From Apostichopus japonicus (taxonomy: Eukaryota; Echinodermata; Holothuroidea; Aspidochirotida; Stichopodidae), in the NCBI RefSeq assembly GCF_037975245.1, contig NC_092563.1:9420001-9484000 (forward strand): a stretch of DNA of 64,000 nucleotides. The letters run 5' to 3'. Below are positions 1 to 14,781 of this stretch, piece after piece (position 1 is the stretch's first letter; each line of letters begins with the position of its first letter). The translations under genes and the position numbers were made by a program. The notes beneath the pieces are model-generated. The model worked only from the letters and a program-made list of their open reading frames with translations. It had not been told where the DNA came from and did not search any database.

Positions 1-3000
1 ATCTCGAAAGAGATACTTTGAACAGACTTTATGTTAATGCAATGGAGGTAAACGACAAAGGCAAATGAATATATATAAATGAAAATCGTAATGAGTTGGA
101 AAATCAAGAACAGTGAAAAAACTTTCAGCCTCCACCGGGATTCGAACCACGGGCCTCCCGCTCTGTACGCGGACACCCTAACCACTAGGCTATGGACGCT
201 GATTGTATGTCCAGAGGTTCGAAACCGGTAAGGAAGATCGTAATTCCACTGTAGGCGTTTGTCACCTGTATCGAACAATACTAGTTCTGTTTTTGGTGAC
301 ATATTTTGCCTTACTCTAGAGATCAAACATGATGCTAACCAACTCGAAAATCATTTGTGATTCCTAAAGCCGGATCTCGAAAGAGATACTTTGAACAGAC
401 TTTATGTTAATGCAATGGAGGTAAACGACAAAGGCAAATGAATATATATAAATGAAAATCGTAATGAGTTGGAAAATCAAGAACAGTGAAAAAACTTTCA
501 GCCTCCACCGGGATTCGAACCACGGGCCTCCCGCTCTGTACGCGGACACCCTAACCACTAGGCTATGGACGCTGATTGTATGTCCAGAGGTTCGAAACCG
601 GTAAGGAAGATCGTAATTCCACTGTAGGCGTTTGTCACCTGTATCGAACAATACTAGTTCTGTTTTTGGTGACATATTTTGCCTTACTCTAGAGATCAAA
701 CATGATGCTAACCAACTCGAAAATCATTTGTGATTCCTAAAGCCGGATCTCGAAAGAGATACTTTGAACAGACTTTATGTTAATGCAATGGAGGTAAACG
801 ACAAAGGCAAATGAATATATATAAATGAAAATCGTAATGAGTTGGAAAATCAAGAACAGTGAAAAAACTTTCAGCCTCCACCGGGATTCGAACCACGGGC
901 CTCCCGCTCTGTACGCGGACACCCTAACCACTAGGCTATGGACGCTGATTGTATGTCCAGAGGTTCGAAACCGGTAAGGAAGATCGTAATTCCACTGTAG
1001 GCGTTTGTCACCTGTATCGAACAATACTAGTTCTGTTTTTGGTGACATATTTTGCCTTACTCTAGAGATCAAACATGATGCTAACCAACTCGAAAATCAT
1101 TTGTGATTCCTAAAGCCGGATCTCGAAAGAGATACTTTGAACAGACTTTATGTTAATGCAATGGAGGTAAACGACAAAGGCAAATGAATATATATAAATG
1201 AAAATCGTAATGAGTTGGAAAATCAAGAACAGTGAAAAAACTTTCAGCCTCCACCGGGATTCGAACCACGGGCCTCCCGCTCTGTACGCGGACACCCTAA
1301 CCACTAGGCTATGGACGCTGATTGTATGTCCAGAGGTTCGAAACCGGTAAGGAAGATCGTAATTCCACTGTAGGCGTTTGTCACCTGTATCGAACAATAC
1401 TAGTTCTGTTTTTGGTGACATATTTTGCCTTACTCTAGAGATCAAACATGATGCTAACCAACTCGAAAATCATTTGTGATTCCTAAAGCCGGATCTCGAA
1501 AGAGATACTTTGAACAGACTTTATGTTAATGCAATGGAGGTAAACGACAAAGGCAAATGAATATATATAAATGAAAATCGTAATGAGTTGGAAAATCAAG
1601 AACAGTGAAAAAACTTTCAGCCTCCACCGGGATTCGAACCACGGGCCTCCCGCTCTGTACGCGGACACCCTAACCACTAGGCTATGGACGCTGATTGTAT
1701 GTCCAGAGGTTCGAAACCGGTAAGGAAGATCGTAATTCCACTGTAGGCGTTTGTCACCTGTATCGAACAATACTAGTTCTGTTTTTGGTGACATATTTTG
1801 CCTTACTCTAGAGATCAAACATGATGCTAACCAACTCGAAAATCATTTGTGATTCCTAAAGCCGGATCTCGAAAGAGATACTTTGAACAGACTTTATGTT
1901 AATGCAATGGAGGTAAACGACAAAGGCAAATGAATATATATAAATGAAAATCGTAATGAGTTGGAAAATCAAGAACAGTGAAAAAACTTTCAGCCTCCAC
2001 CGGGATTCGAACCACGGGCCTCCCGCTCTGTACGCGGACACCCTAACCACTAGGCTATGGACGCTGATTGTATGTCCAGAGGTTCGAAACCGGTAAGGAA
2101 GATCGTAATTCCACTGTAGGCGTTTGTCACCTGTATCGAACAATACTAGTTCTGTTTTTGGTGACATATTTTGCCTTACTCTAGAGATCAAACATGATGC
2201 TAACCAACTCGAAAATCATTTGTGATTCCTAAAGCCGGATCTCGAAAGAGATACTTTGAACAGACTTTATGTTAATGCAATGGAGGTAAACGACAAAGGC
2301 AAATGAATATATATAAATGAAAATCGTAATGAGTTGGAAAATCAAGAACAGTGAAAAAACTTTCAGCCTCCACCGGGATTCGAACCACGGGCCTCCCGCT
2401 CTGTACGCGGACACCCTAACCACTAGGCTATGGACGCTGATTGTATGTCCAGAGGTTCGAAACCGGTAAGGAAGATCGTAATTCCACTGTAGGCGTTTGT
2501 CACCTGTATCGAACAATACTAGTTCTGTTTTTGGTGACATATTTTGCCTTACTCTAGAGATCAAACATGATGCTAACCAACTCGAAAATCATTTGTGATT
2601 CCTAAAGCCGGATCTCGAAAGAGATACTTTGAACAGACTTTATGTTAATGCAATGGAGGTAAACGACAAAGGCAAATGAATATATATAAATGAAAATCGT
2701 AATGAGTTGGAAAATCAAGAACAGTGAAAAAACTTTCAGCCTCCACCGGGATTCGAACCACGGGCCTCCCGCTCTGTACGCGGACACCCTAACCACTAGG
2801 CTATGGACGCTGATTGTATGTCCAGAGGTTCGAAACCGGTAAGGAAGATCGTAATTCCACTGTAGGCGTTTGTCACCTGTATCGAACAATACTAGTTCTG
2901 TTTTTGGTGACATATTTTGCCTTACTCTAGAGATCAAACATGATGCTAACCAACTCGAAAATCATTTGTGATTCCTAAAGCCGGATCTCGAAAGAGATAC

Positions 3001-5845
3001 TTTGAACAGACTTTATGTTAATGCAATGGAGGTAAACGACAAAGGCAAATGAATATATATAAATGAAAATCGTAATGAGTTGGAAAATCAAGAACAGTGA
3101 AAAAACTTTCAGCCTCCACCGGGATTCGAACCACGGGCCTCCCGCTCTGTACGCGGACACCCTAACCACTAGGCTATGGACGCTGATTGTATGTCCAGAG
3201 GTTCGAAACCGGTAAGGAAGATCGTAATTCCACTGTAGGCGTTTGTCACCTGTATCGAACAATACTAGTTCTGTTTTTGGTGACATATTTTGCCTTACTC
3301 TAGAGATCAAACATGATGCTAACCAACTCGAAAATCATTTGTGATTCCTAAAGCCGGATCTCGAAAGAGATACTTTGAACAGACTTTATGTTAATGCAAT
3401 GGAGGTAAACGACAAAGGCAAATGAATATATATAAATGAAAATCGTAATGAGTTGGAAAATCAAGAACAGTGAAAAAACTTTCAGCCTCCACCGGGATTC
3501 GAACCACGGGCCTCCCGCTCTGTACGCGGACACCCTAACCACTAGGCTATGGACGCTGATTGTATGTCCAGAGGTTCGAAACCGGTAAGGAAGATCGTAA
3601 TTCCACTGTAGGCGTTTGTCACCTGTATCGAACAATACTAGTTCTGTTTTTGGTGACATATTTTGCCTTACTCTAGAGATCAAACATGATGCTAACCAAC
3701 TCGAAAATCATTTGTGATTCCTAAAGCCGGATCTCGAAAGAGATACTTTGAACAGACTTTATGTTAATGCAATGGAGGTAAACGACAAAGGCAAATGAAT
3801 ATATATAAATGAAAATCGTAATGAGTTGGAAAATCAAGAACAGTGAAAAAACTTTCAGCCTCCACCGGGATTCGAACCACGGGCCTCCCGCTCTGTACGC
3901 GGACACCCTAACCACTAGGCTATGGACGCTGATTGTATGTCCAGAGGTTCGAAACCGGTAAGGAAGATCGTAATTCCACTGTAGGCGTTTGTCACCTGTA
4001 TCGAACAATACTAGTTCTGTTTTTGGTGACATATTTTGCCTTACTCTAGAGATCAAACATGATGCTAACCAACTCGAAAATCATTTGTGATTCCTAAAGC
4101 CGGATCTCGAAAGAGATACTTTGAACAGACTTTATGTTAATGCAATGGAGGTAAACGACAAAGGCAAATGAATATATATAAATGAAAATCGTAATGAGTT
4201 GGAAAATCAAGAACAGTGAAAAAACTTTCAGCCTCCACCGGGATTCGAACCACGGGCCTCCCGCTCTGTACGCGGACACCCTAACCACTAGGCTATGGAC
4301 GCTGATTGTATGTCCAGAGGTTCGAAACCGGTAAGGAAGATCGTAATTCCACTGTAGGCGTTTGTCACCTGTATCGAACAATACTAGTTCTGTTTTTGGT
4401 GACATATTTTGCCTTACTCTAGAGATCAAACATGATGCTAACCAACTCGAAAATCATTTGTGATTCCTAAAGCCGGATCTCGAAAGAGATACTTTGAACA
4501 GACTTTATGTTAATGCAATGGAGGTAAACGACAAAGGCAAATGAATATATATAAATGAAAATCGTAATGAGTTGGAAAATCAAGAACAGTGAAAAAACTT
4601 TCAGCCTCCACCGGGATTCGAACCACGGGCCTCCCGCTCTGTACGCGGACACCCTAACCACTAGGCTATGGACGCTGATTGTATGTCCAGAGGTTCGAAA
4701 CCGGTAAGGAAGATCGTAATTCCACTGTAGGCGTTTGTCACCTGTATCGAACAATACTAGTTCTGTTTTTGGTGACATATTTTGCCTTACTCTAGAGATC
4801 AAACATGATGCTAACCAACTCGAAAATCATTTGTGATTCCTAAAGCCGGATCTCGAAAGAGATACTTTGAACAGACTTTATGTTAATGCAATGGAGGTAA
4901 ACGACAAAGGCAAATGAATATATATAAATGAAAATCGTAATGAGTTGGAAAATCAAGAACAGTGAAAAAACTTTCAGCCTCCACCGGGATTCGAACCACG
5001 GGCCTCCCGCTCTGTACGCGGACACCCTAACCACTAGGCTATGGACGCTGATTGTATGTCCAGAGGTTCGAAACCGGTAAGGAAGATCGTAATTCCACTG
5101 TAGGCGTTTGTCACCTGTATCGAACAATACTAGTTCTGTTTTTGGTGACATATTTTGCCTTACTCTAGAGATCAAACATGATGCTAACCAACTCGAAAAT
5201 CATTTGTGATTCCTAAAGCCGGATCTCGAAAGAGATACTTTGAACAGACTTTATGTTAATGCAATGGAGGTAAACGACAAAGGCAAATGAATATATATAA
5301 ATGAAAATCGTAATGAGTTGGAAAATCAAGAACAGTGAAAAAACTTTCAGCCTCCACCGGGATTCGAACCACGGGCCTCCCGCTCTGTACGCGGACACCC
5401 TAACCACTAGGCTATGGACGCTGATTGTATGTCCAGAGGTTCGAAACCGGTAAGGAAGATCGTAATTCCACTGTAGGCGTTTGTCACCTGTATCGAACAA
5501 TACTAGTTCTGTTTTTGGTGACATATTTTGCCTTACTCTAGAGATCAAACATGATGCTAACCAACTCGAAAATCATTTGTGATTCCTAAAGCCGGATCTC
5601 GAAAGAGATACTTTGAACAGACTTTATGTTAATGCAATGGAGGTAAACGACAAAGGCAAATGAATATATATAAATGAAAATCGTAATGAGTTGGAAAATC
5701 AAGAACAGTGAAAAAACTTTCAGCCTCCACCGGGATTCGAACCACGGGCCTCCCGCTCTGTACGCGGACACCCTAACCACTAGGCTATGGACGCTGATTG
5801 TATGTCCAGAGGTTCGAAACCGGTAAGGAAGATCGTAATTCCACT
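1..5845 (-). repeat. 373-bp satellite array, reverse block
   Basis: About 15.7 direct copies of a 373-bp unit that look identical from copy to copy. The array is cut by the window's left edge. Read on the minus strand each unit holds a tRNA-like segment, a T6 run, a short TATATATA stretch and about 200 bp of other sequence. The 111-codon open frame repeated in each unit runs straight through the tRNA-like segment and is probably not a gene. The lack of divergence implies recent amplification, gene conversion, or an assembly effect. Confidence 0.97.
127..199 (-). tRNA. tRNA-like segment with pol III boxes, 16 copies in reverse block
   Basis: Further copies start at 500, 873, 1246, 1619, 1992, 2365, 2738, 3111, 3484, 3857, 4230, 4603, 4976, 5349 and 5722, each 73 nt. 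The acceptor arms GCGTCCA and TGGAGGC pair with one G-G mismatch. The A box TAGCCTAGTGG and B box GGTTCGAATCC match the pol III consensus. The anticodon stem TCCGC/GCGGG closes a 7-nt loop GTACAGA whose middle triplet is ACA. The T arm carries one extra T, so folding into a working tRNA is doubtful. A run of six T lies 5 nt beyond the 3' end, where a pol III terminator would be. It is better read as a tRNA-derived repeat or pseudo-tRNA than as a decoding tRNA. Confidence 0.6.
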
Positions 5846-5875
5846 ACGATCTTCCGGTAAGGAAGATCGTAATTC
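5846..5875. other. Head-to-head junction hairpin
   Basis: The two satellite blocks meet here in opposite orientation. The junction carries a perfect 10-bp inverted repeat, ACGATCTTCC and GGAAGATCGT, around the loop GGTAA. The right arm continues as GGTAAGGAAGATCGTAATTC, a string also present inside each satellite unit. The junction could therefore have formed by snap-back repair at a small inverted repeat. A misassembly of an inverted array is the alternative. Confidence 0.85.
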
Positions 5876-7340
5876 TTTCGAGATCCGGCTTTAGGAATCA
5901 CAAATGATTTTCGAGTTGGTTAGCATCATGTTTGATCTCTAGAGTAAGGCAAAATATGTCACCAAAAACAGAACTAGTATTGTTCGATACAGGTGACAAA
6001 CGCCTACAGTGGAATTACGATCTTCCTTACCGGTTTCGAACCTCTGGACATACAATCAGCGTCCATAGCCTAGTGGTTAGGGTGTCCGCGTACAGAGCGG
6101 GAGGCCCGTGGTTCGAATCCCGGTGGAGGCTGAAAGTTTTTTCACTGTTCTTGATTTTCCAACTCATTACGATTTTCATTTATATATATTCATTTGCCTT
6201 TGTCGTTTACCTCCATTGCATTAACATAAAGTCTGTTCAAAGTATCTCTTTCGAGATCCGGCTTTAGGAATCACAAATGATTTTCGAGTTGGTTAGCATC
6301 ATGTTTGATCTCTAGAGTAAGGCAAAATATGTCACCAAAAACAGAACTAGTATTGTTCGATACAGGTGACAAACGCCTACAGTGGAATTACGATCTTCCT
6401 TACCGGTTTCGAACCTCTGGACATACAATCAGCGTCCATAGCCTAGTGGTTAGGGTGTCCGCGTACAGAGCGGGAGGCCCGTGGTTCGAATCCCGGTGGA
6501 GGCTGAAAGTTTTTTCACTGTTCTTGATTTTCCAACTCATTACGATTTTCATTTATATATATTCATTTGCCTTTGTCGTTTACCTCCATTGCATTAACAT
6601 AAAGTCTGTTCAAAGTATCTCTTTCGAGATCCGGCTTTAGGAATCACAAATGATTTTCGAGTTGGTTAGCATCATGTTTGATCTCTAGAGTAAGGCAAAA
6701 TATGTCACCAAAAACAGAACTAGTATTGTTCGATACAGGTGACAAACGCCTACAGTGGAATTACGATCTTCCTTACCGGTTTCGAACCTCTGGACATACA
6801 ATCAGCGTCCATAGCCTAGTGGTTAGGGTGTCCGCGTACAGAGCGGGAGGCCCGTGGTTCGAATCCCGGTGGAGGCTGAAAGTTTTTTCACTGTTCTTGA
6901 TTTTCCAACTCATTACGATTTTCATTTATATATATTCATTTGCCTTTGTCGTTTACCTCCATTGCATTAACATAAAGTCTGTTCAAAGTATCTCTTTCGA
7001 GATCCGGCTTTAGGAATCACAAATGATTTTCGAGTTGGTTAGCATCATGTTTGATCTCTAGAGTAAGGCAAAATATGTCACCAAAAACAGAACTAGTATT
7101 GTTCGATACAGGTGACAAACGCCTACAGTGGAATTACGATCTTCCTTACCGGTTTCGAACCTCTGGACATACAATCAGCGTCCATAGCCTAGTGGTTAGG
7201 GTGTCCGCGTACAGAGCGGGAGGCCCGTGGTTCGAATCCCGGTGGAGGCTGAAAGTTTTTTCACTGTTCTTGATTTTCCAACTCATTACGATTTTCATTT
7301 ATATATATTCATTTGCCTTTGTCGTTTACCTCCATTGCAT
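5876..7340 (+). repeat. 373-bp satellite array, forward block
   Basis: About 3.9 copies of the same unit in the opposite orientation. The last copy breaks off inside the unit at the word CCTCCATTGCAT, where a (TA)n tract replaces the remaining sequence. The break coincides with a TA-rich point and suggests the array boundary was shaped by microsatellite growth. Confidence 0.97.
6059..6131 (+). tRNA. tRNA-like segment with pol III boxes, 4 copies in forward block
   Basis: Further copies start at 6432, 6805 and 7178. The sequence is the same as in the reverse block, with perfect A and B boxes, loop triplet ACA, one extra T in the T arm and a T6 tract just downstream. The pol III start and stop signals are seen directly; whether any copy is transcribed is unknown. 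Confidence 0.6.
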
Positions 7341-7390
7341 ATATATATATATATATATATATATAAACATACATACATACATATATACAT
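7341..7390. repeat. (TA)n then (CATA)n microsatellite
   Basis: An AT dinucleotide tract followed by CATACATACATACATA. It marks the right edge of the satellite block. Confidence 0.9.

Positions 7391-9254
<1,864 letters not shown>

Positions 9255-9313
<59 letters not shown>
9255..9313. repeat. (TA)n microsatellite
   Basis: Alternating AT that grows directly out of the TTTATATATAT inside the repeat on its left. Confidence 0.95.
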
Positions 9314-9315
<2 letters not shown>

Positions 9316-9383
9316 AACTGGAAACATACAGAGAGACAAAAGTAAATAAATAATAAAGGAAGAATTTACAGTATTATACTCAC

Positions 9384-9797
9384 ACTGGTTAAAAGATTCT
9401 TCAGTTTTGAAAGACCTGTATTTGACTGTCATATTAGGTAGGTGAGATAGGATGTGTAAGGGATTCCTTTTCTCCAAGTCCAAGGAGACCCAAATTTTAT
9501 AAGAATAAGCCACGGAATAAATAGGTTTCTGGAATGATGCCTGTTCCATTTCGTCACATACATCTAGACCCTCGGACGAACCGTCTAACACTATATAGAC
9601 GTAATACCATCGTTCATTACTGCAGGAATCAAGACGAAAGCTAAAGATTGTTTGCCCGTTAGAGGAATTGAACGTATGGTGGCACTCGTAGCGAGTTCTG
9701 ACGTCATTGCTTTCGTCATACAGTAAACTAATTTTAAATGCACCTTCGGTCGATGGAAGACTTGTCTGTCTCCGGACATCGTCTTTGCAAATATCAA
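9384..9797 (-). CDS. Internal exon of a secreted or membrane protein, CUB-like domain
   Basis: A 414-nt exon open on the minus strand. It is preceded by a strong acceptor (TTTCTGTTTTCCCGCAG at 9798-9814) and followed by a consensus donor (GTGAGT at 9378-9383). Both borders are phase 1, the usual arrangement for shuffled extracellular domains. The 137-residue product has four cysteines (ICKD, YECH, DSCS, DVCD). It follows the CUB rhythm: Cys, a hydrophobic strand TIFSFRLDSC, an aromatic YYVYIVLDG turn, the fourth Cys, then alternating strands such as YKIWVSLDL and MTVKYRSF. It has more charged residues and fewer Ile/Tyr repeats than chance frames nearby. I call it CUB-like from this pattern; another beta-sandwich domain is possible. 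Neighbouring exons were not found, so its gene extends beyond what can be read here or has large introns. Confidence 0.6.
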
Positions 9798-11639
9798 CTG
9801 CGGGAAAACAGAAAGAGGGACGAACATAAGCGATCAGATCAGGTTGAAATGAAATGAATGTTTATACATTGAAAGTCATCTCATATATATAGAAAAAATA
9901 GCAAAATATGTCAGAAATGTATATAGTTACTGAAGTCAAAGAAATGCTTTAAGTAGGTCTCAGCATACCGCTCTGGTTGCATTGCGAATGTAACGATGCA
10001 TAATGCAGACATGTACAGACATTGCATGTGTAAACCCGTTGAATGTGTAAATCCATGCACCTCATATACATGTACTAACATGTTTCATTGCTGTTTCTAT
10101 ACAAACCATTCCTTTGTAGTTCCAACATTTTTTCGAATTTGATCACAAAGTGAGATGACACACAGGTGCACTTTTCAAGTTTCTATTCTATTTCTATGTC
10201 TAATCTGGTTCACGGAGGTGGAGGTGGAGCATGTTTCTGTCTATGCGCTATTACCATTGAAGTATAGTCATGTCAAACTGAAGTGTTTATTCTTTAAACC
10301 CCTAACACAGCTGTCTCTGCACGGTATATATATCTATATATATACATACATTAGCTGTTATAAACACTGACTGTTTCGGATAAAGCTAATGTATGCAGCG
10401 AAGATTCTCTTCCGCGTGAAGATGAATAGAGTGGAATTTCGAGCATTCCAATGATTTCTGATGAACTAATAAAGTACAGAACGTGAATTAGTTATAAGAA
10501 ATTTGTGTATGTTCAAGGGGGGGGGGGGTGATGTGGGGGGGGGGGTGGTAGCAATAGCAATCTACTTTGTTCCTTAAATGGTAATCACGGTTACATATTT
10601 TCCGGATTTCTAGAGAAACCAGTTGAATGTTTTATCATTCCAAAAAAAAACGAGATGGAAAGGTAACATTACATACATATCAGTTGGGTGGGGTGTACAA
10701 GGAAGTGGGCGGAGGTATGCGTGTAATTCACACATCTAGTTGGCTCATGGTTTACATAAAATGTTACATCCTAGCCACTCCACCACATGATCCAAACACA
10801 CGTACTGTTCTCTCTGCCTCAGAGCTATGTGCCATTGGCTGTTCAAAACTTCCCCTTTCCTTTCAAAGGTTATATGTTGATGCTGTATTCGATACAATCT
10901 AATGACTTTACAATCAACAAATCAAAGAAAGACCAAATATACTTGAAGACATAATACTTGACTTTAGTCGACCAAAAACATGAAAGTAGGCAGGTGGTTT
11001 GTAAATGAAAACTGAAGCAATAGATGAATAATGTGGACATATATATATTAAATATTTTGAATTTGGTTCACTGTTAATATAACTCCTAATAATGAGTACA
11101 TCAATCAACTATAGAATGATAGATGTTCGACTATGTGTGAATATTACATGGTATCGAGAAACACAAACTATAACCCAACGCTAACTTAAAGGGCTAGCTG
11201 TTGGCCCAACATTAATTTTGATATTGTTTTGACACTCTTTATTGTATTTTTATTCCAACTTTTTAGGCCTTCTTTTGAGAAGAATAAAACAGCCAAAATG
11301 AAAGCAACTTGCTGGATTAATTAGCATAACCAATTAATAAATCAGAGAATTGAGCGTTGAAAAGAACATGTTTTGGTTGCGCTACTGGTATTTACACAAA
11401 AAAATATTTAAATAGTAATGTGTAGACATGCGGCAGCTGGTGCTATCATCGATTTACAACATTCAAGACATTTATCATATTTCATTATCTTGAAAACTAA
11501 TGCTATACTAAAAAAAAGGAAAGAAATAAGGCTTTCTGAAGAAATCGTAAAATCTGTTTTTTTTTCTTCAATATATTAGTTTTGTATAAACATTTTGAAT
11601 CTGCAAATATCAGGAAGCTGTGCTGTGTATATAACTGAA

Positions 11640-11745
11640 GATATATCTCTTCTGTATTATTCAGTACCGCACATAAATAGAACTTAAAACCTGTTTTGAT
11701 GTTATTATTCAATACCGCACATATAAGGAGAACTTAAAACCTGCT
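11640..11745. repeat. Local tandem duplication, about 55 bp
   Basis: The words TTATTCAGTACCGCACATA, GAACTTAAAACCTG and GATGTTATT recur in the same order, once from about 11655 and once from about 11703, with a few substitutions. Confidence 0.7.
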
Positions 11746-12491
11746 GAGATGTTATTTTGTTTCACTTCCATCATAGAGACCGATCCGATCAATATGAATA
11801 TTTATTCCTCGGCAATATACATTTTCAAATACAATACTTCATTTTATAACTCAAATTAAATATTCAATGTAAATGGAAACGGCTTTGAGCAATTGAAACC
11901 AGTACATATGATAAAATTTTATTATAGAAAGAAAATTATCTGTAAGTTAATTTATGCGATAGGTATACGTATATGATCGAGATGAAACATTAATCATATA
12001 CGATATGTAGTCAGTTACTGTAGGTTATTGACACAATACAATACGTACCGGTACAGTATATACCTTATAGTGGCCTGATAATATAATAAAGGTTTCTTTA
12101 GTTTTATCGGTATATGTACCAGGCATATTATAGTATGACACTTTGCGTTAGTATGTTGCACTAAAAGTATGACACTTTTCGTTGGTATGTTGCACTGTTG
12201 TAGTTATCCTCATGCATATGATCAGCTTTCATCAGTTTTATGTTTATAGTCTAATATCAGATAAAATGCCGGGTAAGCTATAATTTAAACAGCACAACAC
12301 AATACAGGTATATAGAGGCTATGTGTTTATTCATTTGACTGATTCGTTACCAAATATGATGATGCGAGTTTGGGAGACCTCCTGTGGCTTGTATGATTGC
12401 TGGAGACAGTAATATCATACGACGTATAGCCTTTAACTATATAGGTCAATGACATCAAGATACATTCATTACATCTTTACATAGCCTAACT

Positions 12492-12494
<3 letters not shown>

Positions 12495-12539
<45 letters not shown>
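12495..12539. repeat. (TA)n microsatellite
   Basis: Uninterrupted alternating AT. Confidence 0.95.
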
Positions 12540-12543
<4 letters not shown>

Positions 12544-14057
12544 CATATGTTTCATTTGTAGGATCGGAAATATTATATGACGTTTACGATGTCTTATTGT
12601 AAGTCAATAACTATATCCCTTCAAGTGTACCTCGTATATAAAGATCACCTTGTAGCCTTATTAAGTAACAACATTTAAGGTTTCTTTTTGGTTTTATAGG
12701 TGTAACCATGTATCATGTATCCGATATTATGACTCCATACGTGTTTGTTTTTAAACCAATATACCCATTCATTCCATGTTTACTCCCTTGTCCATTTATA
12801 TGGTCCGATGTCAGATACTATCAGATGGTAAAGCAATTTTCAACAGTTAAACATTCAACACCATTATGTTAATTCATTTGATAGGATCACCTTACACATT
12901 TTGTTAGTCGAAAACAGTAATTAACACAACGGTAGCCTCTTATAGTAAGCCAATGACATATGGTATACCGTATGCTGCATCAACATAGACCAACGTAACA
13001 GCAAAACAGTAATCTATAACGGATCAATGCATTCATATGTTATCGGTGTGTACCTCAACACTAATATCATAACAAAATATATACATAGAACATTGCACTA
13101 TATTGTATACTACTCTACTAATACATCCTTGACAAAAAAGGAAAGAAAAAAGACTATTTTGACTTCTGCTTGAAGGGAGATTCTTGTTTGGATGGCTAAG
13201 TTGATAAGACAACCCTCGTCACGCAGTGTCTCCGTAGTGTGACACTTCTGTGCTAAGTAATAAGCTATATCGGAGCTGACGACATTCCAAAGCATCTTGA
13301 CGAGTATACTGTACTATTTTATCATGATTCTTGATATGTAGAAAATGTCTTCAACTAAAACATCTTCCTTCTTATGTAATTCGCATCGAGGGTCGTGAGA
13401 TTTAATAGTCAAATGTAAACATTTTCTCAAGTATGAGATAAAAAAAATATATGTATATACGTAGATGTATATATAAAATAAGCAGCCGTGGATGACCTTG
13501 TTACAAGCAATCGATGGTGAGGTAAAGTGGGGATGATAATTCACGTCATCAGAGAAGATATGATATATATATATAAACAAGCGGAACTGACTTGAAGTAA
13601 ACAACGTTTAGGGTATATTGTATATCGTAATACCAATTTCATAATTTCACTTATCAGTTAACGGAAATAAAGCAAGGTTATATAGAGCATAAGAAGGGAG
13701 AGGACTTGTGATGGAACGATGGAAGCGAAATAAGAGTAATATCTCTCGGAGATATTATAAGCAATGGACAGAAGAAGGTTGGGGGAGGGGGAGGTAAGAG
13801 TCTGCATTATTCCACAAGCCTCTTTACAGACCGAGAAAAAAGGCGTTTTACAAGTCAAGTCCAAGTAAGTAGGTTCAAGTCTGTTTTCGGGAACAGTATT
13901 CGATTCCTACAAAATGCAAACAATTTAAAACCTGATGACACATAGGCTTTTAATAAAATGAAAAAATCAAGGCGCACAATTCTTTAAGAATTGGTCGATG
14001 AATTTTAATCCATTGTTCGACTGGGTTACACCCATAGGGGTTCGATTAATTGTGAGA

Positions 14058-14262
14058 GCGTTGTGGTGTAGTGGTCAATGTATTAAGCTTGCTATTTAAG
14101 GACAGGTTCGAGTTCTGGTCAGATCAATACGCCTTGTCCTTGGGCAAGGCACTATATCTCCATTACCTCTCTTCACTCAGATGTCTACATGGGAACCTGA
14201 GAGTTAAATTGTAAATATAGCTACGTCCGTCGGTTTGTGACTGCACCCTATGAGAAGTCTCC
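14058..14262 (+). mobile_element. tRNA-headed SINE
   Basis: It begins with a tRNA-like head whose A box TGGTGTAGTGG fits the pol III consensus and whose B box GGTTCGAGTTC has one mismatch. The body contains CCTTGGGCAAGGCACT, a string I know from SINEs of many marine invertebrates. It ends near a C-rich tract (CCACCCACCCACCC). The exact family was not determined. Confidence 0.65.
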
Positions 14263-14337
14263 TCCATCCCCTCCACCCACCCACCCACCCCCACCCCTCA
14301 TGATTCATTGTGCCGTAGCAACACAAGTAACATGATA

Positions 14338-14535
14338 CTCTCTTAAAATGATAGACTGAAGAATTCAGTCTTCTGTGAGACTGAAATTTTTTTCAGTGTT
14401 ATACACTGAGCTTAGACTGAGAAACACCTACTTAGACTATATTATCAGTTACACCGTTCAGTCGCTGTTTTAGACTGACTGTATTAACCAATCAGCTAAT
14501 CACATGTGGCATGGCATCTTACCATTTTCAGTCTC
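14338..14535 (+). repeat. Element A left TIR and subterminal AGACTG repeats
   Basis: After the TIR, AGACTGA or CAGTCT words occur about ten times in both orientations. Examples are GAAGAATTCAGTCT near 14360, TTAGACTGAG near 14412 and TTTTAGACTGACTG near 14468. Such iterated subterminal motifs typically bind a transposase or a partner protein. Confidence 0.8.
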
Positions 14536-14600
14536 TGTATTCCACTGAAAAATGTATCCAATCAGAGAATAGAAATGCGCCTACGTCATCCGAAAACTTG
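14480..14600 (+). promoter_or_regulatory. Putative promoter of element A gene
   Basis: Two CCAATCAG boxes (near 14490 and 14558) and a CRE-like TACGTCATC (near 14582) lie 180-300 bp upstream of the SAM-domain start codon. No TATA box is evident. The promoter role is inferred from position. Confidence 0.4.
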
Positions 14601-14781
14601 CAACTACGCCGCACAGAAATAAGTGACAACGAGCGCTACAATTTGTGTACATATATACTACTATATTCTTCGCTTAGCCAGGTACTCGCTGTACTGTACG
14701 TACGCACGCCGTACACACAGCTAGGCATGAACGAGACAGACGACCGTATGTCTAAGCTAGAGTAAAGGTTATAAATTAGCA

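Larger units (their letters stand above)
9798..14057. other. Intronic or intergenic AT-rich DNA
   Basis: No supported exon was found. The stretch holds poly-G runs at 10517-10548, a short (TA)n at 12495-12539 and a near-duplicate at 11640-11740 (entered separately). A minus-strand frame at 13110-13295 has mixed composition but no clear splice borders. Confidence 0.5.

Noticed and set aside
9591-9827. 78-codon minus-strand frame overlapping the CUB-like exon
   Set aside because: It is in a different frame from the splice-bounded, cysteine-patterned exon and crosses its acceptor.
13110-13295. Minus-strand exon (SSDIAYYLAQKCHTTETL)
   Set aside because: Composition is plausible, but acceptor and donor are poor and no domain is recognised.
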